The notes under the pieces: model-generated | What the model saw: only the letters and a program-made list of their open reading frames with translations | Databases searched by the model: none | Told to the model about the DNA's origin: nothing | Origin: Turnera subulata | Lineage: Eukaryota > Streptophyta > Magnoliopsida > Malpighiales > Passifloraceae | NCBI GenBank assembly: GCA_028386065.3 | Contig: JAKUCV010002763.1 | Coordinates: forward strand, 62,001 to 126,000 | Length of the DNA: 64,000 bases | Direction: 5' to 3' | Made by a program: the position numbers and the translations under genes | Shown: positions 10,545-23,354 of the stretch, piece by piece | Numbering within the stretch: position 1 is the stretch's first letter | Layout of the letters: each line of letters starts with the position of its first letter

Positions 10545-12780
10545 ATGATGACAAACTTATATGAAAAACACAAGTACGGGAGGGTTTAAAAACGATTTAA
10601 TATCTAAGCTCCCACTCAACCTATGACCTTCCCCCTAAATCTATGATTCTCCTAGCTTATAGATTTTTCCAAATTAAGCACGAATTAATAGAGGAACAGA
10701 GATAGGTTAGAGTAATAATCGATACCAATAAGTATAGACAACCACAATATAAGCATACATTGATATCGAAATCATCAAACATCAATCAACCATCATTGTG
10801 TGTTTTTCGCACACCACTTTTCTCCCCCTTTTGGCATCACCAAAAATTGGTATAAGGGAGGAAAAGATCATTATCTTATAGAAAGATCAATCAATGTAGC
10901 GTAGCAAGATAATAGAACATCATAGACATGAAATATAAAGCAGTTCACTAAATATCCAAACGATCTGGCATCAACAGTGCCAGAACAGACAACAAACCAA
11001 AATATCCAGAATATTCAAAGGAACCAACAAAAGCATAAACCGAATTGAAACATGATGCAATATGAGTCTAGAGTTGAAAATGCATGATCCTAATTGGGCA
11101 TTAGGTCTAAAGGAAGGTTACTCATTGAATTTATCATCAATGGCATCCTTTTTAGAGGAGGAATCCGAGGTAGAGAACACATTAGTATCCGGATGAAAGT
11201 GATTCACAAGCAAGTCCAATTATGCCTTCTGCATATCCATCAGCTTAGCGACCATCCCCTTGATTTTCAAAATTTCTTCCTTTACATATTTTCACCTCTT
11301 CAATTACTGCCTCAACTCATGCATCTTTGGATGAGCTTAGTTGTGTGAGATAGAACACACCTTGCATAATTTTCTTGATACGCATATAGGAGAGAGTTAA
11401 GGTGCATAAGGCATCTGATAGATGATCACTTGTGGGAACCACATCGGCATGTTGCACCATAAGTGTGATCAAATTTCCATAAGGTCTCCTTTTGTGCAAT
11501 AGTATGTGATGGAGAAAGATATACATATAATCAACTAGACTATTGCTCAACAAGCACCCTAGCTGCCATATATCATAAGTCTTCAAAGTTATTTGGGAGC
11601 CATGCTGAGGAATAAGAACTTGGGAATAAAATATAGCAAAATCCTGTAATTTGCTGTCATATTCTCATACTTTCCAACTTTGGTGCTTCTTCCAAATAAC
11701 AACCTTCTCTGCTTAGGAACACTAAGAGTGAGTAGAATTTTTGTGGTACTTCCTTATTTAGTATTATAGTACATCACCCTTATGTCTTTCCCTTTAGGAA
11801 ATTTGAGCTAGTTTCTGATCAATTTGGCATCGACGAAGACAGATTATCCACGGATCACACTATGAACACCAATTGTATGACCATCATCATCAGCCTTTGG
11901 AATCATGTTGGTGAGAAAATTTTGAAGCAATTTCTCATGGGCAGGAGTACTGATAATTTCCGAATTCATCAAATATGTGGAATTATCCTCATGCTCCTTC
12001 AATACTTGTTCCAACAGAGTTGAGGAAGCAAGAACTTCAATCATACTTCTTCTCCTTTTATCAAAGAAACTAATAAAATCTTCAATGTTTTTTTCGGTTT
12101 GGAGTAGAAAGGCTTTTGTGTTTTGAGCTCTGATGGTTGAGTTAAGAGAGAGAGTTTTTGGTTGAGCATCAGTTGAGGGGTTTCTGAATTATCACTCACT
12201 TTTCCCATATTAATGACTAATTGATGGGAATATGGCAGTTACCTTGTATGAGTGGAATTAAGATTGGTAACTGACATTTTGTGGGTTATTGAGTAAGGAA
12301 ATTGTAGGATAAGTATAATAACTAGAGGTTTAGTTTTTGGGTAATGGAAGGTTGAAGAACTCGGTGGGCAAAAGAGGTTTCCCACGCATGGGCTTCTTTT
12401 TCTGACAACCACCCTGGTTCTGCATTTTAAGGAACCGAATTCTCTTTTTTCTCCTTCCCATGTTTCCTTCCAGCTGAAAACACACTCTCCTTCCTCAACT
12501 GAAACTACTCTTATTCAAACATTGTAGAGTGGGCTTTTTATCTTCCGATGATTCTTCTATTCTATCATCTTCCTCTCAACGTTTTCATTAATTCCCATAA
12601 AGCCTTGTATCAAGTTGCATCCGCCAGAAATCACACTTCTCTTTACTCCAACCTGATTCTTCTTTTCCAGAAACCACGACACTTGCTTATTTTCACCCAA
12701 TAATTTTTGTCATGCCAATGCAGTTTCTTTTTCCTTCCTCTTTTAGTATTCTCGATTGATGATTATATGAGCACTTCGCA
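10545..12780 (-). pseudogene. SIRE-like copia 3' region with env-like ORF relic
   Basis: This lies between RNase H and the polypurine tract, where SIRE elements carry an extra env-like ORF. Minus-strand pieces at 12044-11844 (EHEDNSTYLMNSEI, NMIPKADDDGHTIGVHS) and 11586-11317 (KTYDIWQLGCLLSNSLVDYMY, RRPYGNLITLMVQHADVV) resemble the plant transposon-protein domain found there, from recall of the family. Stops separate the pieces. The stretches 10545-11090 and 12100-12780 hold no readable frame. The env-like label is an inference from position and partial resemblance. Confidence 0.5.
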
Positions 12781-13215
12781 TTGACTTATCATCGCAGCCC
12801 AAAAATCATGCCTAGTGATGCGTGTGAATGTGATTTATGCGACATCAAAAATTAAAGAAAGATGTCACCTGATTCATTTGCCAATTTGAGGAGGATTGCA
12901 CATGCCAAGCTCCAACCGAATCTTTTTGAACTGGTCCTCCTTCAATGGCTTTGTAAATATTCCAGCTAATTGATTCTCGATTTGGACAAAATCAAGCATT
13001 ACATCCTTCTTAAGCACATAATCTCAAGTAAAATGATGCCTAATTTCAATGTGTTTAATTCTTCAATGTTGAACCAGGTTCTTTGTAAGGTTTATGGCAC
13101 TTGAACTATCATATAAAATAAGCACATTATTATATGTAAGACCATAATGAAGCAAAGTTTGTTTCATTCAAAGTATTTGTGCACAACAAGAACCAACAGC
13201 CACTATAGTCAATAA
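12781..13215 (-). pseudogene. Copia RNase H C-terminal relic
   Basis: The minus strand from about 13210 reads GSCCAQILWMKQTLLHYGL, then NVLILYDSSSAINLTKN, IKHIEIRHHFT and LDFVQIENQLAGIFTKPL near 12950. These are the standard RNase H C-terminus blocks of copia polyproteins. The reading stops abruptly at about 13215, where gypsy RT sequence of opposite orientation begins, marking a breakpoint between two elements. Confidence 0.8.
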
Positions 13216-13228
13216 ACACCGCAAGGTA

Positions 13229-13826
13229 ATGGGATATACCATTGATGATCTGACAGGTATCAGTCCTAATCTTTGTATGCAATGCATTCTTTTGGAAGAA
13301 AACTACAAACCCATAATAGAACCACAGAGGAGACTGAATGAAAATATGAAGGAAGTGGTTAAAAAAGAAATTTTGAAGTTACTTGATGCCAGAATAATTT
13401 ATCCAATTTCAGATAGTCCTTGGGTTAGTGTAGTACATGTGGTGCCTAAAAAGGGAGGTATGACAGTAGTAAAGAATGAAAAAGAAGAACTCATACCAAT
13501 TAGGACTGTCACAGGTTGGAGGATGTGCATAGATTATAGAAAACTCAATAAGGCCACTAGAAAAGATCATTTTCCTTCGCCATTCATAGACCAGAAGTTA
13601 GAAAGACTTGTCAAGCACACACATTTTTGTTACCTAGATGGATACTCTGGATTTTTCCAGATCCCAATCCACCGAGGTGATCAGGAGAAAACAACATTTA
13701 CATGTCCCTATGGCACATTTGCATATAGGCGCATGCCATTCGGCCTGTACAATGCACCTGCCACCTTTCAGCGTTGCATGATGGCCATCTTCCATGACCT
13801 GATAGCATATAATGGAGGTATTTAAT
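13229..13826 (+). pseudogene. Athila-like gypsy reverse transcriptase, N-terminal half
   Basis: Open for 198 residues. Blocks typical of Athila/Tat RT are clear: LLEENYKPIIEPQRRLNENM, KKEILKLLDARIIYPISDS, VVPKKGGMTVV, TVTGWRMCIDYRKLNKATRK, CYLDGYSGFFQIPIH, TTFTCPYGTFAYRRMPFGL and NAPATFQRCM. The element has no 5' LTR, gag or protease here because it begins at the 13216 breakpoint. The frame ends at a stop near 13826, where the catalytic FMDD box would follow; the next frame overlaps by 14 bases. Confidence 0.9.
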
Positions 13827-14423
13827 GAAAATGACTTCTCTGTTTATGGCACTTCTTTCGATCTTTGTTTGGCTAACCTTAAAACAGTGCTTGAACGGTG
13901 TGAGGCTGTGAACCTGGTACTAAACTGGGAAAAATGCCATTTTATAGTTACAGAAGGTATTGTACTTGGACATAAAATCTCAGGACGAGGTATAGAAGTG
14001 GATGAAGCTAAGATTGATGTTATTGAAAAACTTCCACCTCCAACCACTGTTAAGGCAATTCGGGCTTTTCTTGGTCATGCAGGCTTTTACAGGCGCTTTA
14101 TTAAGGATTTTTCAAAGATTGCAAAACCTTTGACAAATCTTCTTAGTAAGGACGTCGAATTTGTATTTGATGATTCTTGTTTGAATGCATTTAACAGGAT
14201 TGAGGCCTCATTGACCGCAGGCCCAATCTTCCAGCCCCAAGATTGGAGTCAGCCCTTTGAAATCATGTGTGATGCAAGCGACCATGCAGTAGGGGCTGTG
14301 TTGGGGCAGAGAAAAGACAACAAACTTCATGCCGTATACTATGCAAGTCGCACTCTGGATGAAGCACAGATCAATTATGCCACAACTGAGAAAGAGCTTC
14401 TTGTAGTGGTCTTCGCAATTTGA
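13812..14423 (+). pseudogene. Athila-like gypsy RT C-terminal half and RNase H start
   Basis: Continues the RT in a shifted frame. Where the active site should read VF-M-D-D-FSV, this copy reads MEVFNENDFSVYG, so the paired catalytic aspartates are lost. After it come NWEKCHFIVTEGIVLGHKIS, FLGHAGFYRRFIKDFSKI and, from about 14250, RNase H (FEIMCDASDHAVGAVLGQR, YASRTLDEAQINYATTEKE). The frame stops at 14421-14423 with TGA where the family has CGA (arginine) before [10 protein letters not shown]. Confidence 0.9.
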
Positions 14424-14633
14424 AAATTTCGAGCATACTTGCTAGGGTCTAAGATCATCATCCATACTGACCATTCGGCATTGAAATACTTGTTGATGAA
14501 GAAGGAAACCAAGCCAGGACTTCTTAGGTGGATCCTACAACTCCAAGGATTTGACCTGGAGATTCGAGACAAGAAAGGCATAGAGAATGTGGTGGCTGGC
14601 CATCTGTCCAGACTGCCACATACCAAGTGAGCA
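14424..14633 (+). pseudogene. Athila-like gypsy RNase H C-terminus
   Basis: Same frame as the preceding piece after the TGA. Reads [40 protein letters not shown] and [20 protein letters not shown], the end of gypsy RNase H and the start of the connection to integrase. The frame ends near 14630 and integrase continues in another frame. Confidence 0.85.
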
Positions 14634-15993
14634 CATGCCAATTGATGATCGTCTCCCAGATGACAGCCTCATCGCAACAATTCACAGTGTCAGTCATAGA
14701 CTGATGCCATGGTACGCAGAAATTGTCAATTTCTTGGCCTGTGGAGCTCTTCCACCAGATCTTAGCTATTCACAGCGAAAGAAGTTCTTCTATAACATGA
14801 AGAACTACCTCTGGGATGAGCCCCTATTGTTTAGAACATGCAGAGATGGTATAATCAGACGGTGCATTCCTGAGGAGGAGGTAGAACAAGTTCTGCATAG
14901 TTGCCACAATACACAGTACGGGAGACGCCATGGTGCAACCAGAATAGCATCCAAGGTATTGCAAGCTGGTCTTTATTGGCCTACCCTATTTAAGGATGCA
15001 CGCAATTGGGTAGTGACATGCAAGGAGTGCCAGCGCATAGGGAACATCTCAAGAAGACAGAAAATGCCACAACAAGCAATTTTGGAAGTGGAGCTATTCG
15101 ATGTTTGGGGAATAGACTTCATGGGACCATTCCCAAGTTCTTATGGGAACAATTTTTTCTTGGTGGCTATTGACTATGTCTCTAAATGGGTGGAGGCCAT
15201 TGCCTCCCCGACCAATGATGCCAAGACAGTGACAAAGTTCCTAAAAAAACACATCTTCACTAGGTTTGGCACCCCAAGAGCAATAATTAGTGCTGGAAGA
15301 ACCCATTTTTGCAACCGCCAGTTTGAAGCTCTCCTAAAAAAGTATGGGATCAGACACAAAGTAGCCACTCGCTACCATCCTCAAACAAGTGGCCAAGTGA
15401 AGGTGACTAACAGAGGAATCAAACAGATCCTAGAGAAGACAGTAGGACCATCACGCAAGGACTGGGAAGCAAAACTCGTTGATGCTCTGTGGGCATACCG
15501 CACAGCCTACAAGGCACCCATAGGCACCACCCCATACCACCTTGTATTTAGGAAAGCCTGTCATTTGCCTGTGGAGCTTGAGCATAAGGCATATTGGGCT
15601 ATTAAAGCTCTGAACTTTGACACACAGGCTATAGGAGAACAGAGGCTGTTGCAATTGAATGAGCTGGACGAGCTGAGGTCGTATGCATATGAAAATGCAA
15701 AATTGTACAAGGAGAGAACAAAGAAGTGGCATGACAGCAGGATATAGCCTCGAAAATTCAAAGAAGGAGATCAAGTCCTCCTCTACAACTCTCGCCTGAA
15801 GCTCTTCCCTGCAAAGCTTCGATCAAGATGGTCTGGCCCCATCACAATGTCATGTTGTTACCCTCATGGGGCTGTGGAAATCTATAATGAGAAGACACAA
15901 CCATTCAAGGTTAATAGGCACAGACTGAAGCTGTATCACACAAGGACCGATGAGTATCAGGAGACTCAGGTGCTCCATGATCCACCTCCCACC
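14634..15993 (+). pseudogene. Athila-like gypsy integrase
   Basis: Open from about 14587 to 15747. The HHCC zinc domain is at about 14895-15040 ([32 protein letters not shown]). The first catalytic Asp survives in [16 protein letters not shown]. The second is replaced: [11 protein letters not shown] where the family has SDGG. The catalytic Glu is also replaced: SGQVKVTNR where the family has VE. A TAG at 15745 interrupts the C-terminal tail, which resumes as [20 protein letters not shown] and ends near 15993. The enzyme is dead on two catalytic positions. Confidence 0.9.
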
Positions 15994-18900
15994 TAGCAAA
16001 GCAAGATGGAGTCCAGCTAAAAGACATTAAAGAAGCACACACTTGGGTAACACCAAGTGCGGTAAATTTTCAATTTCTTTTACTTTTCATTTGGTTATTT
16101 TTGTTCTTTTTGTGTGTTTCTTTTGTTTTTGATCAATCAGATGCTGAAATTTGATGGAAAAGGGAATCACAGAGTTAGAGATTCGTCAGGGAAGTCCTTC
16201 TAAACCCTTTTTGATGATAAGTCTTCTTCATTTCTTTACAAAAAGGGACTTTTTAGGCTTGCACAGGCTCACACAGGCTGAGCCTGTGTCGAATTTCCAC
16301 AACACCCTAACACCTCATTCGATAATCTCTTGCGTTTAGGGAATCTCTAGAATTAGGGAAGGTTCGAATAGGTAGGGCTAGGACTAGGGTCTCTGCTGAA
16401 AAACTTCCTCTTGCACGCACTAACTCTAAACTAGGACAGCATGTGCAACAGGCTCAGCTTGTTGCAGCCATTCTGCCCAGCGCAATAGAGAAGACGAGAA
16501 GTTTTGCCTTAAACACGTCATAACACAACTGCCTAGTAGGATTATTCCTTCCCCCATCTACGTGTCATTTATGCTAAGGGATACAAATACTCAGCCAAAA
16601 GGAAGCACATAACTGACACTTTGGGCGGCAACAAATGATTACCAACAGACATAACCCTTCGCATTCCCACCCTCTCAACGTCTCTGAATAGGCATTAATT
16701 GCCTACAAAAGACAACCCTTTCCCTTCTCTACTTCATCTTCCTACTTCACACTCTACCGCTGCAACCCTAACTCCACAACCATAGCCAATATCGCCAACA
16801 TCCCCCTGACTCAGACATGGACAACAACACCAACACACCCAATCCTCCACCCTTATCTTCTAACCCAGACATCACCACCATCACCTTCCCTTTTCGCATC
16901 ACCCGACCTCTCTTCCAGATCATCTACCGCCCTTTGCACATTACACCCTGACCTCCCTCCCCTCCACTAACTCATAACTCATTTTGCCCAACTATACCTA
17001 ATTCCCGCCATAGCACCACCAACACCCCCCACCTTACTCGCCCTTCCTGCACCTCCAAACACCCAAACCACTAGACACCCACACAACCACCCCAACACAA
17101 CAATACCGCTGCAAACACCGGCGAGCACAAACCCCTGACACCATCATCGACCTCACTTCTGACCCACCAACCACTACCATGATCAACCTAGAGCCAATCG
17201 ACCTCAACCTCGAACCCACACCAGAATCATCCACCACCCCCAAAGTTCCAATCCGCCATCCAAAAAACCCCCACACCCGCTCAACAACCGCTAAAACAAC
17301 TGCCCTTCCAGAATCTTCCACCGCCGCCGAGGCCCGATCCAAGGAAAACCAGGACCGACCTCGCGAACCACCCACACCACCGCCCACCAATGAACCAGAG
17401 ACAGAGGAGGAAGAAACACAGAGCAGAGACGATGAGGTAGAGAATGTGCCACCCCTTGCTCAGCCTTTATCTTCCAACCTGCAAATGCCAGCCAGTGACG
17501 CGCCTGGGCATTCGCACAGACCTAGATAATTCTTGTCAGCCAGTGGCTGGATGTGGATGCACTCAGAGTCATCGGGGCCAGGAATGGCGTGCGCAGATTC
17601 CTCCAACTAGTGGGGTGGTTGCTGTTTGCCACACTAGGAGAGCCCACCTATGCTGACCTGACCCGCGAATTCTTTAGTTCGCTCTCCTACCAGCCCCTAT
17701 AGGGTCAGCAGCCCGGCACAACACGATTTTGTCTGGGCAACGAGAATAGGGTTCTCACCGTTGCCTAGTTAAATCAGATACTCGAGCTACCAAATGAAGG
17801 ACACCAGGAAAGGCCAGCAGACTTTGCCGTAGAAGACTGTTGGAATGTCTTCTCCACTGACCCCGTATACAACTCCTCCACCAGTTCAGCCACATCATTC
17901 CGTAGCCGCGCACTGCGCATTATCCAGCACTTTCTGTCCCACAACATCTACGATAGAAACAGGAGTCGCTTGGCTGTTCAACACGAGAAGCTATTCATCC
18001 TCTGGTGCATGGTGCACCGCCAACCCCTCAACACTGGCGCCTTTATCCTTTGTCGATTCATCACACAACAGAAGGCACCACACCTTCCAGGCGGCGACAT
18101 CATCACAAGGATTGTGTGCCATTTCCACCTTTCCCTGAATTGTTTTGAGTTGGTTAGCGGAACCGTCAGGATCGACCGTGGCATCCTCAATAGGATGCCT
18201 CTCCCCACCGCACAGCCTCAAGAGAACCACCAAGAACAGGCTGAGGCTGTGGCAGAAGAACCAGAAGATGCACCACAGCCTCAAGGACAAGTTGAAAACG
18301 ACCTTGTACAGCCCCAGCAGCCTGCCGCACAACAAGCACATCCTCAGGCTGTGACTCGAGACCAAGTGGTGGATATTTTTGAGCAGATGCAGGATTGGAT
18401 TGGACAGCAGATCCTCCCAGTCCTTCAGAACCAAACCCGCATTCAACAGACCCTTGCTGCTCACGCAAAACGCCTGCAGCTCTCTAGGAGAGCATTACTG
18501 CACAAGAGATGCGTCTGACCTCCTCTTTGGGAGAAGCACGTACACACCTTAACAGGGGCATCACTAAAGTGTGCGGCATCACACAGACCCAGGGCAGAGC
18601 CATGACTAACTTCCATAGCCATTACATGGCCCAACACGTGCAAGTGACCGAAACCCTCAACAATTTGATGCACATGGCACGTGCACTGACGCGGTCACCA
18701 CAGGCAGGACCTCCACCATCCAGCAACAAGTGCCACCGCCGCTAACTCCACCTTTCCAACACCTCTACTCTACTTTTAGGATGTCTAACCCTAACCACAT
18801 AGGATACAACTTTTAGTTTGGGATATTTATCTTTGTGTTTACAACTAAACCTTTTGTCTTTCATTTTCGATAATGTGTTTTATTTTGCTTGTCTTTGTTG

Positions 18901-20257
18901 TGGCATTGCACCTTTCATTTGCTTAGTTTTAGCAGTGAGGACACTGCAAGTTTTCAGTTTGGGGTATTTTAGGGTACAAACACCATTTTATGTCTTCTGT
19001 ACTTTTCTGATGATTCAATCCAAATTCAAATGCTTATCTAATTTGTTTCTCCACAGTGTGAGCCTGTCCTTATATTTATACATCCTCTATATTTTCCATT
19101 TAATTCTGCTCATACTCTAATCTCAAGACTTGTCTCATTTCCAAAATAAGCAGAACATGCATAATCGAACAATTACATTCTATGAAATCTGTCAGATAAG
19201 GAGGATCTTACTAAATGGTTTTCAGCACGACACAGGCTCAGCCTGTCTACCTCAGAACAGACCTTAGTCTCTGTCAAGGCAAAATTCAAGCAAGAGTCCT
19301 TCAAGCAAGGAAAGGATCTAGGCCATCTTTTTCATACCAACAGACTACATAAATCCATACCACACTCATCAGTCCATTGCAACCCCATTTTAGCCAACTA
19401 GAATGGCCCTAATTTATTTCCTTACCCTGCTCACCTCACCCCAACCACTTGAAGCCGAAACAGGGGCCACCAATCCATCAACAGCCTCACCCTGTTGATG
19501 AGTCTGTGAACGAGATTCAATTCTATCAAGCATCTGAGACTGTTTACACTTAACAAATACATACCTAGAATGTTACCACACATCTTGTACTACCCTTTTC
19601 CCAGCTGAAAAAAAAAAAACAAAATAAGGCAGCCGGCGAAGAAAAGAAAACATGGGAAGGAGAAATGAGGAGAAAAGAAATATTTTGTGAATCAGACTCC
19701 ATCTCAAACAAGAGGATACATTGAGCCTCTGGGTAGCATGAAAACTCAAGGGATATGGAATCAAACAGTCCCTATACAGCCTCACACTGTTCATAAATTA
19801 TACTGAAGTGTTTCAAGTTCACAGGCCACCAACACTTGTTCAGTCCAATCACCATTCATTGACAACCATCACCCTAACCTCGGTACAACACAGAAAAGTC
19901 CTGGAGATCCTTGCTTTATGACTATTGCACATTAGTGGAGATAAGGGATGATGGGTCTGCATATGAGGTAATGTTTTTTTCACTTCCCCAAAAAAATGAT
20001 TTTGGCAGGATCCCTCTGACGATAGATGATTGGAGGTTAGTTGCAAGATTATTCCTGTAAATTTTTATGATAGAAACCAAATACAAGAAATTTGATTGAG
20101 TTGATGCGGTTTTAAAAGAAAACAAGGGGGATTCCTAAATTAAGGCGTCACAAGGGAGAAACCCGATGAAAATTTGGATGCATTGGAACTGCCCTTGCTT
20201 CCTTCCAAACTCATGCCTTCTTTTCTTTTTCTAATTGCCTGAGGACAAGCAAAATCT
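15994..20257 (+). pseudogene. Athila-like 3' region with ORF-1/env-like relic
   Basis: Long region between integrase and 3' LTR. At 16800-17530 a proline- and threonine-rich low-complexity frame occurs (MINLEPIDLNLEPT, then EEEETQSRDDE). From about 17560 to 18180 broken frames read RFLQLVGWLLFATLGEPTYA, REFFSSLSYQP, and LFILWCMVHRQPLNTGAFIL, resembling the ATHILA ORF-1 / plant transposon-protein domain. A glutamine-rich coiled tail follows (18181-18520; DQVVDIFEQMQDWIGQQILP). Purine-rich boxes TTTGGG(G)TATTT occur at about 18818 and 18957. Pieces 18746-20257 contain no readable frame, only palindromic CAGGCTCAGCCTG-like motifs. ORF identity is from recall. Confidence 0.6.
16271..16289. repeat. 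Perfect odd palindrome ACACAGGCTGAGCCTGTGT
   Basis: Nine-base arms around a single G. Related motifs recur along the Athila-like element at 16447-16465 (CAACAGGCTCAGCTTGTTG), 19232-19246 (ACAGGCTCAGCCTGT), 19478-19500 (CATCAACAG arms), 19776-19790, about 20463-20525, about 21683-21722 and 30259-30299. Confidence 0.9.
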
Positions 20258-20273
20258 TCAGTTTGGGGTATTT
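20258..20273 (+). other. Polypurine tract before Athila-like 3' LTR
   Basis: CAGTTTGGGGTATTT follows GAGGACAAGCAAAATCTT; this phrase is familiar immediately upstream of the 3' LTR in Athila/Tat elements. The LTR then begins TGATGCATC. Confidence 0.65.
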
Positions 20274-21810
20274 TGATGCATCTGAAATATGCATAGTTTA
20301 GGGCATAATTTTGGACGCAAATTGTTCTAAATTCATTATGATTATATGCCTCCTATGCAATATTCCACCTTATTCCTCCAATATTCATCCCTTACTGTAT
20401 GATTAGTGATTTCAGGTGCATTTCGATCAATTCAAGAGGATTTCATTCAAGAATGTGAAGATACAGCCTCAGCTACAGCATGAGCCTGTGGCGGAACCTG
20501 TGAGTCTGTCCCTGAGGCTGTTGTTCATCAGAATTCAATTGAAGGCCTCAAACCACCTTCAAATCATAAGATTTCCACTGAAGCTCGTTGCCCTCACTTT
20601 GATCCAAGAAGTCCTCATGACACCTTATCATCGGCAGAAGAAGCAGAAATCAATTGAAAGGAAAGTTGAAGAAGAACTGCAACAGACCCAGGCACAGCAT
20701 AAGCCTGTACGTCCTACAAACCCAGAAATTACAGGAGGAATATAAAAGTTACACCACTTGCACCACCTGCTCCACCAACATAAATAAACATTCTCCTGAC
20801 ATTCCCAGAGCACTTTCCAGGGAAAAAGGAATAGGCACATGCCACTCAGAGGGAATCCACCTTAAAGAACAATTATCCTCTACAAAGGGCACCTTGGAAC
20901 TTACAATCCACCAATCAAGTTGTTGCCCATCACGCCTATCCTGACACACACGCTGGAAGACTGACGAGCCAACTTGTCCAAACACCCACACTTTCCAGCA
21001 AGTTGGGAGGAAGAAGAACAAAGGAGCTGCACCTACAAAAGAGGAAGGGAGAAGACACCAAAGGGGCGGAAACCCATCGACAAAGACACCCCTCAAATTA
21101 CCAGAATTCCTGGAACAGAGGTGGGACCCAGAAACACCAAGGGCCCAAAGGAAACACGATTCTACAACCTTTCTGGGCAGTAATCGTGTTGTCCCTAACG
21201 TCCAGATTGTTCAAAACACTATGACATTCCATACTTCCATTAGTTTTCTAATTTTGATTATGAACTAAACAACCCCTTCTTAGGTTGAAGGGGTAACCAT
21301 GTTTCTGAATTTATTGCAATAAATTGCTCGACTTATTTTCTTAACCCGTCCTTCTTGTTTTGGTTGTTGCAAACTTGCACCATGTCTGAGTCTTGATCAA
21401 ACCCAAGCATGATTACAGGTGGCTAGGTGAAGGACCGAAAGGAGAAACCTTTGCCACTGGAACAACATCAACCAGCCCTTAGTTTTTAGCTTTTGACGAG
21501 AGTTAGAAACTAATAGAGGAACTAGCCTCAACACCACTCTTAATCCCCTGTGTTTGACCGATGCGTGAGCATTAGGAATGTGAGAACCATGGGAGGCACC
21601 TGTGAGCGAAAGCAAATGGGTGCAGTATAGGTTGAGAGCGCCTGCAAGAACCGACTCTATTAATTGACCTTTTTGCTGTCAACAGCCTCAGCTTGTACAC
21701 AGCACAGCCTCAGTCTGTGACAACATAGTCAAGAAGATAACATAATCCCTAATTTGATTCTTGATTGACTATTGGGTAAAATCTTCTAAATTTAGTAGCA
21801 GCTTGGTGAA

Positions 21811-21815
21811 GGACC
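21811..21815. repeat. Target site duplication GGACC, left copy
   Basis: GGACC directly precedes the left LTR and recurs at 30023-30027 after the right LTR. Confidence 0.92.
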
Positions 21816-23340
21816 TGTTAGTGAAATATGCCCAAAAGCCAATCATGGATGATTATTTGTAGTCATGTATACGCATTAATGTTATTCCAATAAGTATCGT
21901 TTATGAGATAAACGCTTGCACATACTTATAACCCTAGAATTTTTCATAATCTTAAATTGTCCCTAGTCGATTATTATTATGGATGGGTTGTAATAATAAA
22001 TTAAGACTAGCGTATGTTGAGAATTGCATATATGATATGAATTCTACATACGGGTACAAGTTAGAGAACTTGTGGACTAGACCGACCCACATAAGAACGC
22101 TACATGGAACGTTATATGATTGTCATTAGTGGCTCTTATATGAATTGTCCTTAGACCTGTGATCATTAAGGTTCCCAACATATGAGTCGTATACTTTGAT
22201 GTTACTCTTGGCTATTTCGTAAATGAGTAGAATTAGTGTAATAATTGGGTATACGATAAGTGTGTAGTGGGTTTTGTATGATCCAGAGGGTGTTCGTCCA
22301 ACCCATATAAAGGGTATATTATCGGATGGTTTCTTGATAGAGTTGAACTGTAAATGCACGGCCGTGCTCGGATTATGATATGTGATATCGTTAGTATCCG
22401 TTTTACACAATTAACTCGAGGATCAAGAAACCGAGATTAAACATATACGAGATTGACATATTCCATGTCTCGGGTTTAATCTTGATAATCGGACGAAGGG
22501 ACGATGACATGTTTGCGAGGCATATGAATCAGTACTGATCTTGCCGTTCGGGTAGCAATGATGTGTTGCTAGACGCCGCTCTTTGCTTATAATTGTAAAA
22601 TGAGATTTTACAATTATTGCTGGACGTTACAAGTGCCTACAGGGTCACACACATAGAGCCGTTGACTCTAGCAGGTGGTTGAACCGTGGTTGGACCATGG
22701 TTCGACCGGGTGTGGTTGGACCGTGGTTGGACCGTGGTTGAACAAGGGTTGTTTTGGTACAATAATGATCTGAATTATTGACCAGAGTTAGTGCTATGGT
22801 GGTGTGTTATCTAATTATGCATTAGTGGAGACAAGATAATGAGGATCATTGTCTTTGGGGCCTAGTGTTGGCCATTATGCCTTATCACTTATGCATTATG
22901 GAAAAGGAAGGTAGGGCACTTGTGTGAGCTGATTACATTCTTGCTCTTCTCTAGCTTGCTTGAGTTTTCAGACTTGAGAGCTTCAGGAGATACACACATC
23001 ACCCTCTTCCTCTTTGAGAAAGAAAAGAGACCATAACACCACACAGCTCCCGAAAATCCGCAGCTAGCACCGCGTTACGGGAGAGCTCGGGTTGGAGATC
23101 ATGAGACGATTTCCGACCAGCAGTCACGGTTTGTGTGGATACCGTAGAGGAGCGAGGTTTTCGTCTGGCTCTTACTGATTCAGCATCTACAGTTGGGTGA
23201 AAGACCTCAACCGAACCAGGTATGTTAAAATTCTTATAACTCGGTTTAGCTATCTTCACTTGGATCCTCCATGTGTATCCGGTTTTCCGCTGTGTTTATG
23301 TTTGCATTTGAGTATCAATTGCATGTCCCGGATACTTACA
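21816..23340 (+). repeat. 5' LTR of the 8.2-kb copia
   Basis: Starts TGTTAGTGAAATATGCCC and ends CCCGGATACTTACA. Near 22675-22745 it contains a short run of GTGGTTGGACC-type repeats (six diverged units). A matching copy lies at 28498-30022. Confidence 0.92.
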
Positions 23341-23341
23341 G

Positions 23342-23354
23342 TGGTAGCGGAGCC
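23342..23354 (+). other. Primer-binding site of the 8.2-kb copia
   Basis: TGGTAGCGGAGCC begins two bases after the 5' LTR end, resembling the initiator methionine tRNA site of plant copia elements. The same string follows the copia LTR at 33648 and, on the minus strand, that at 52571. Confidence 0.8.

Noticed and set aside
17034..17390. Minus-strand frame of 118 codons rich in G, V and S
   Set aside because: Shadow of the proline/threonine-rich plus-strand ORF of the Athila-like element.
18187..18468. Overlapping minus-strand frames opposite the Q-rich Athila ORF
   Set aside because: Complement of CAG/CCT-rich codons; no independent support.
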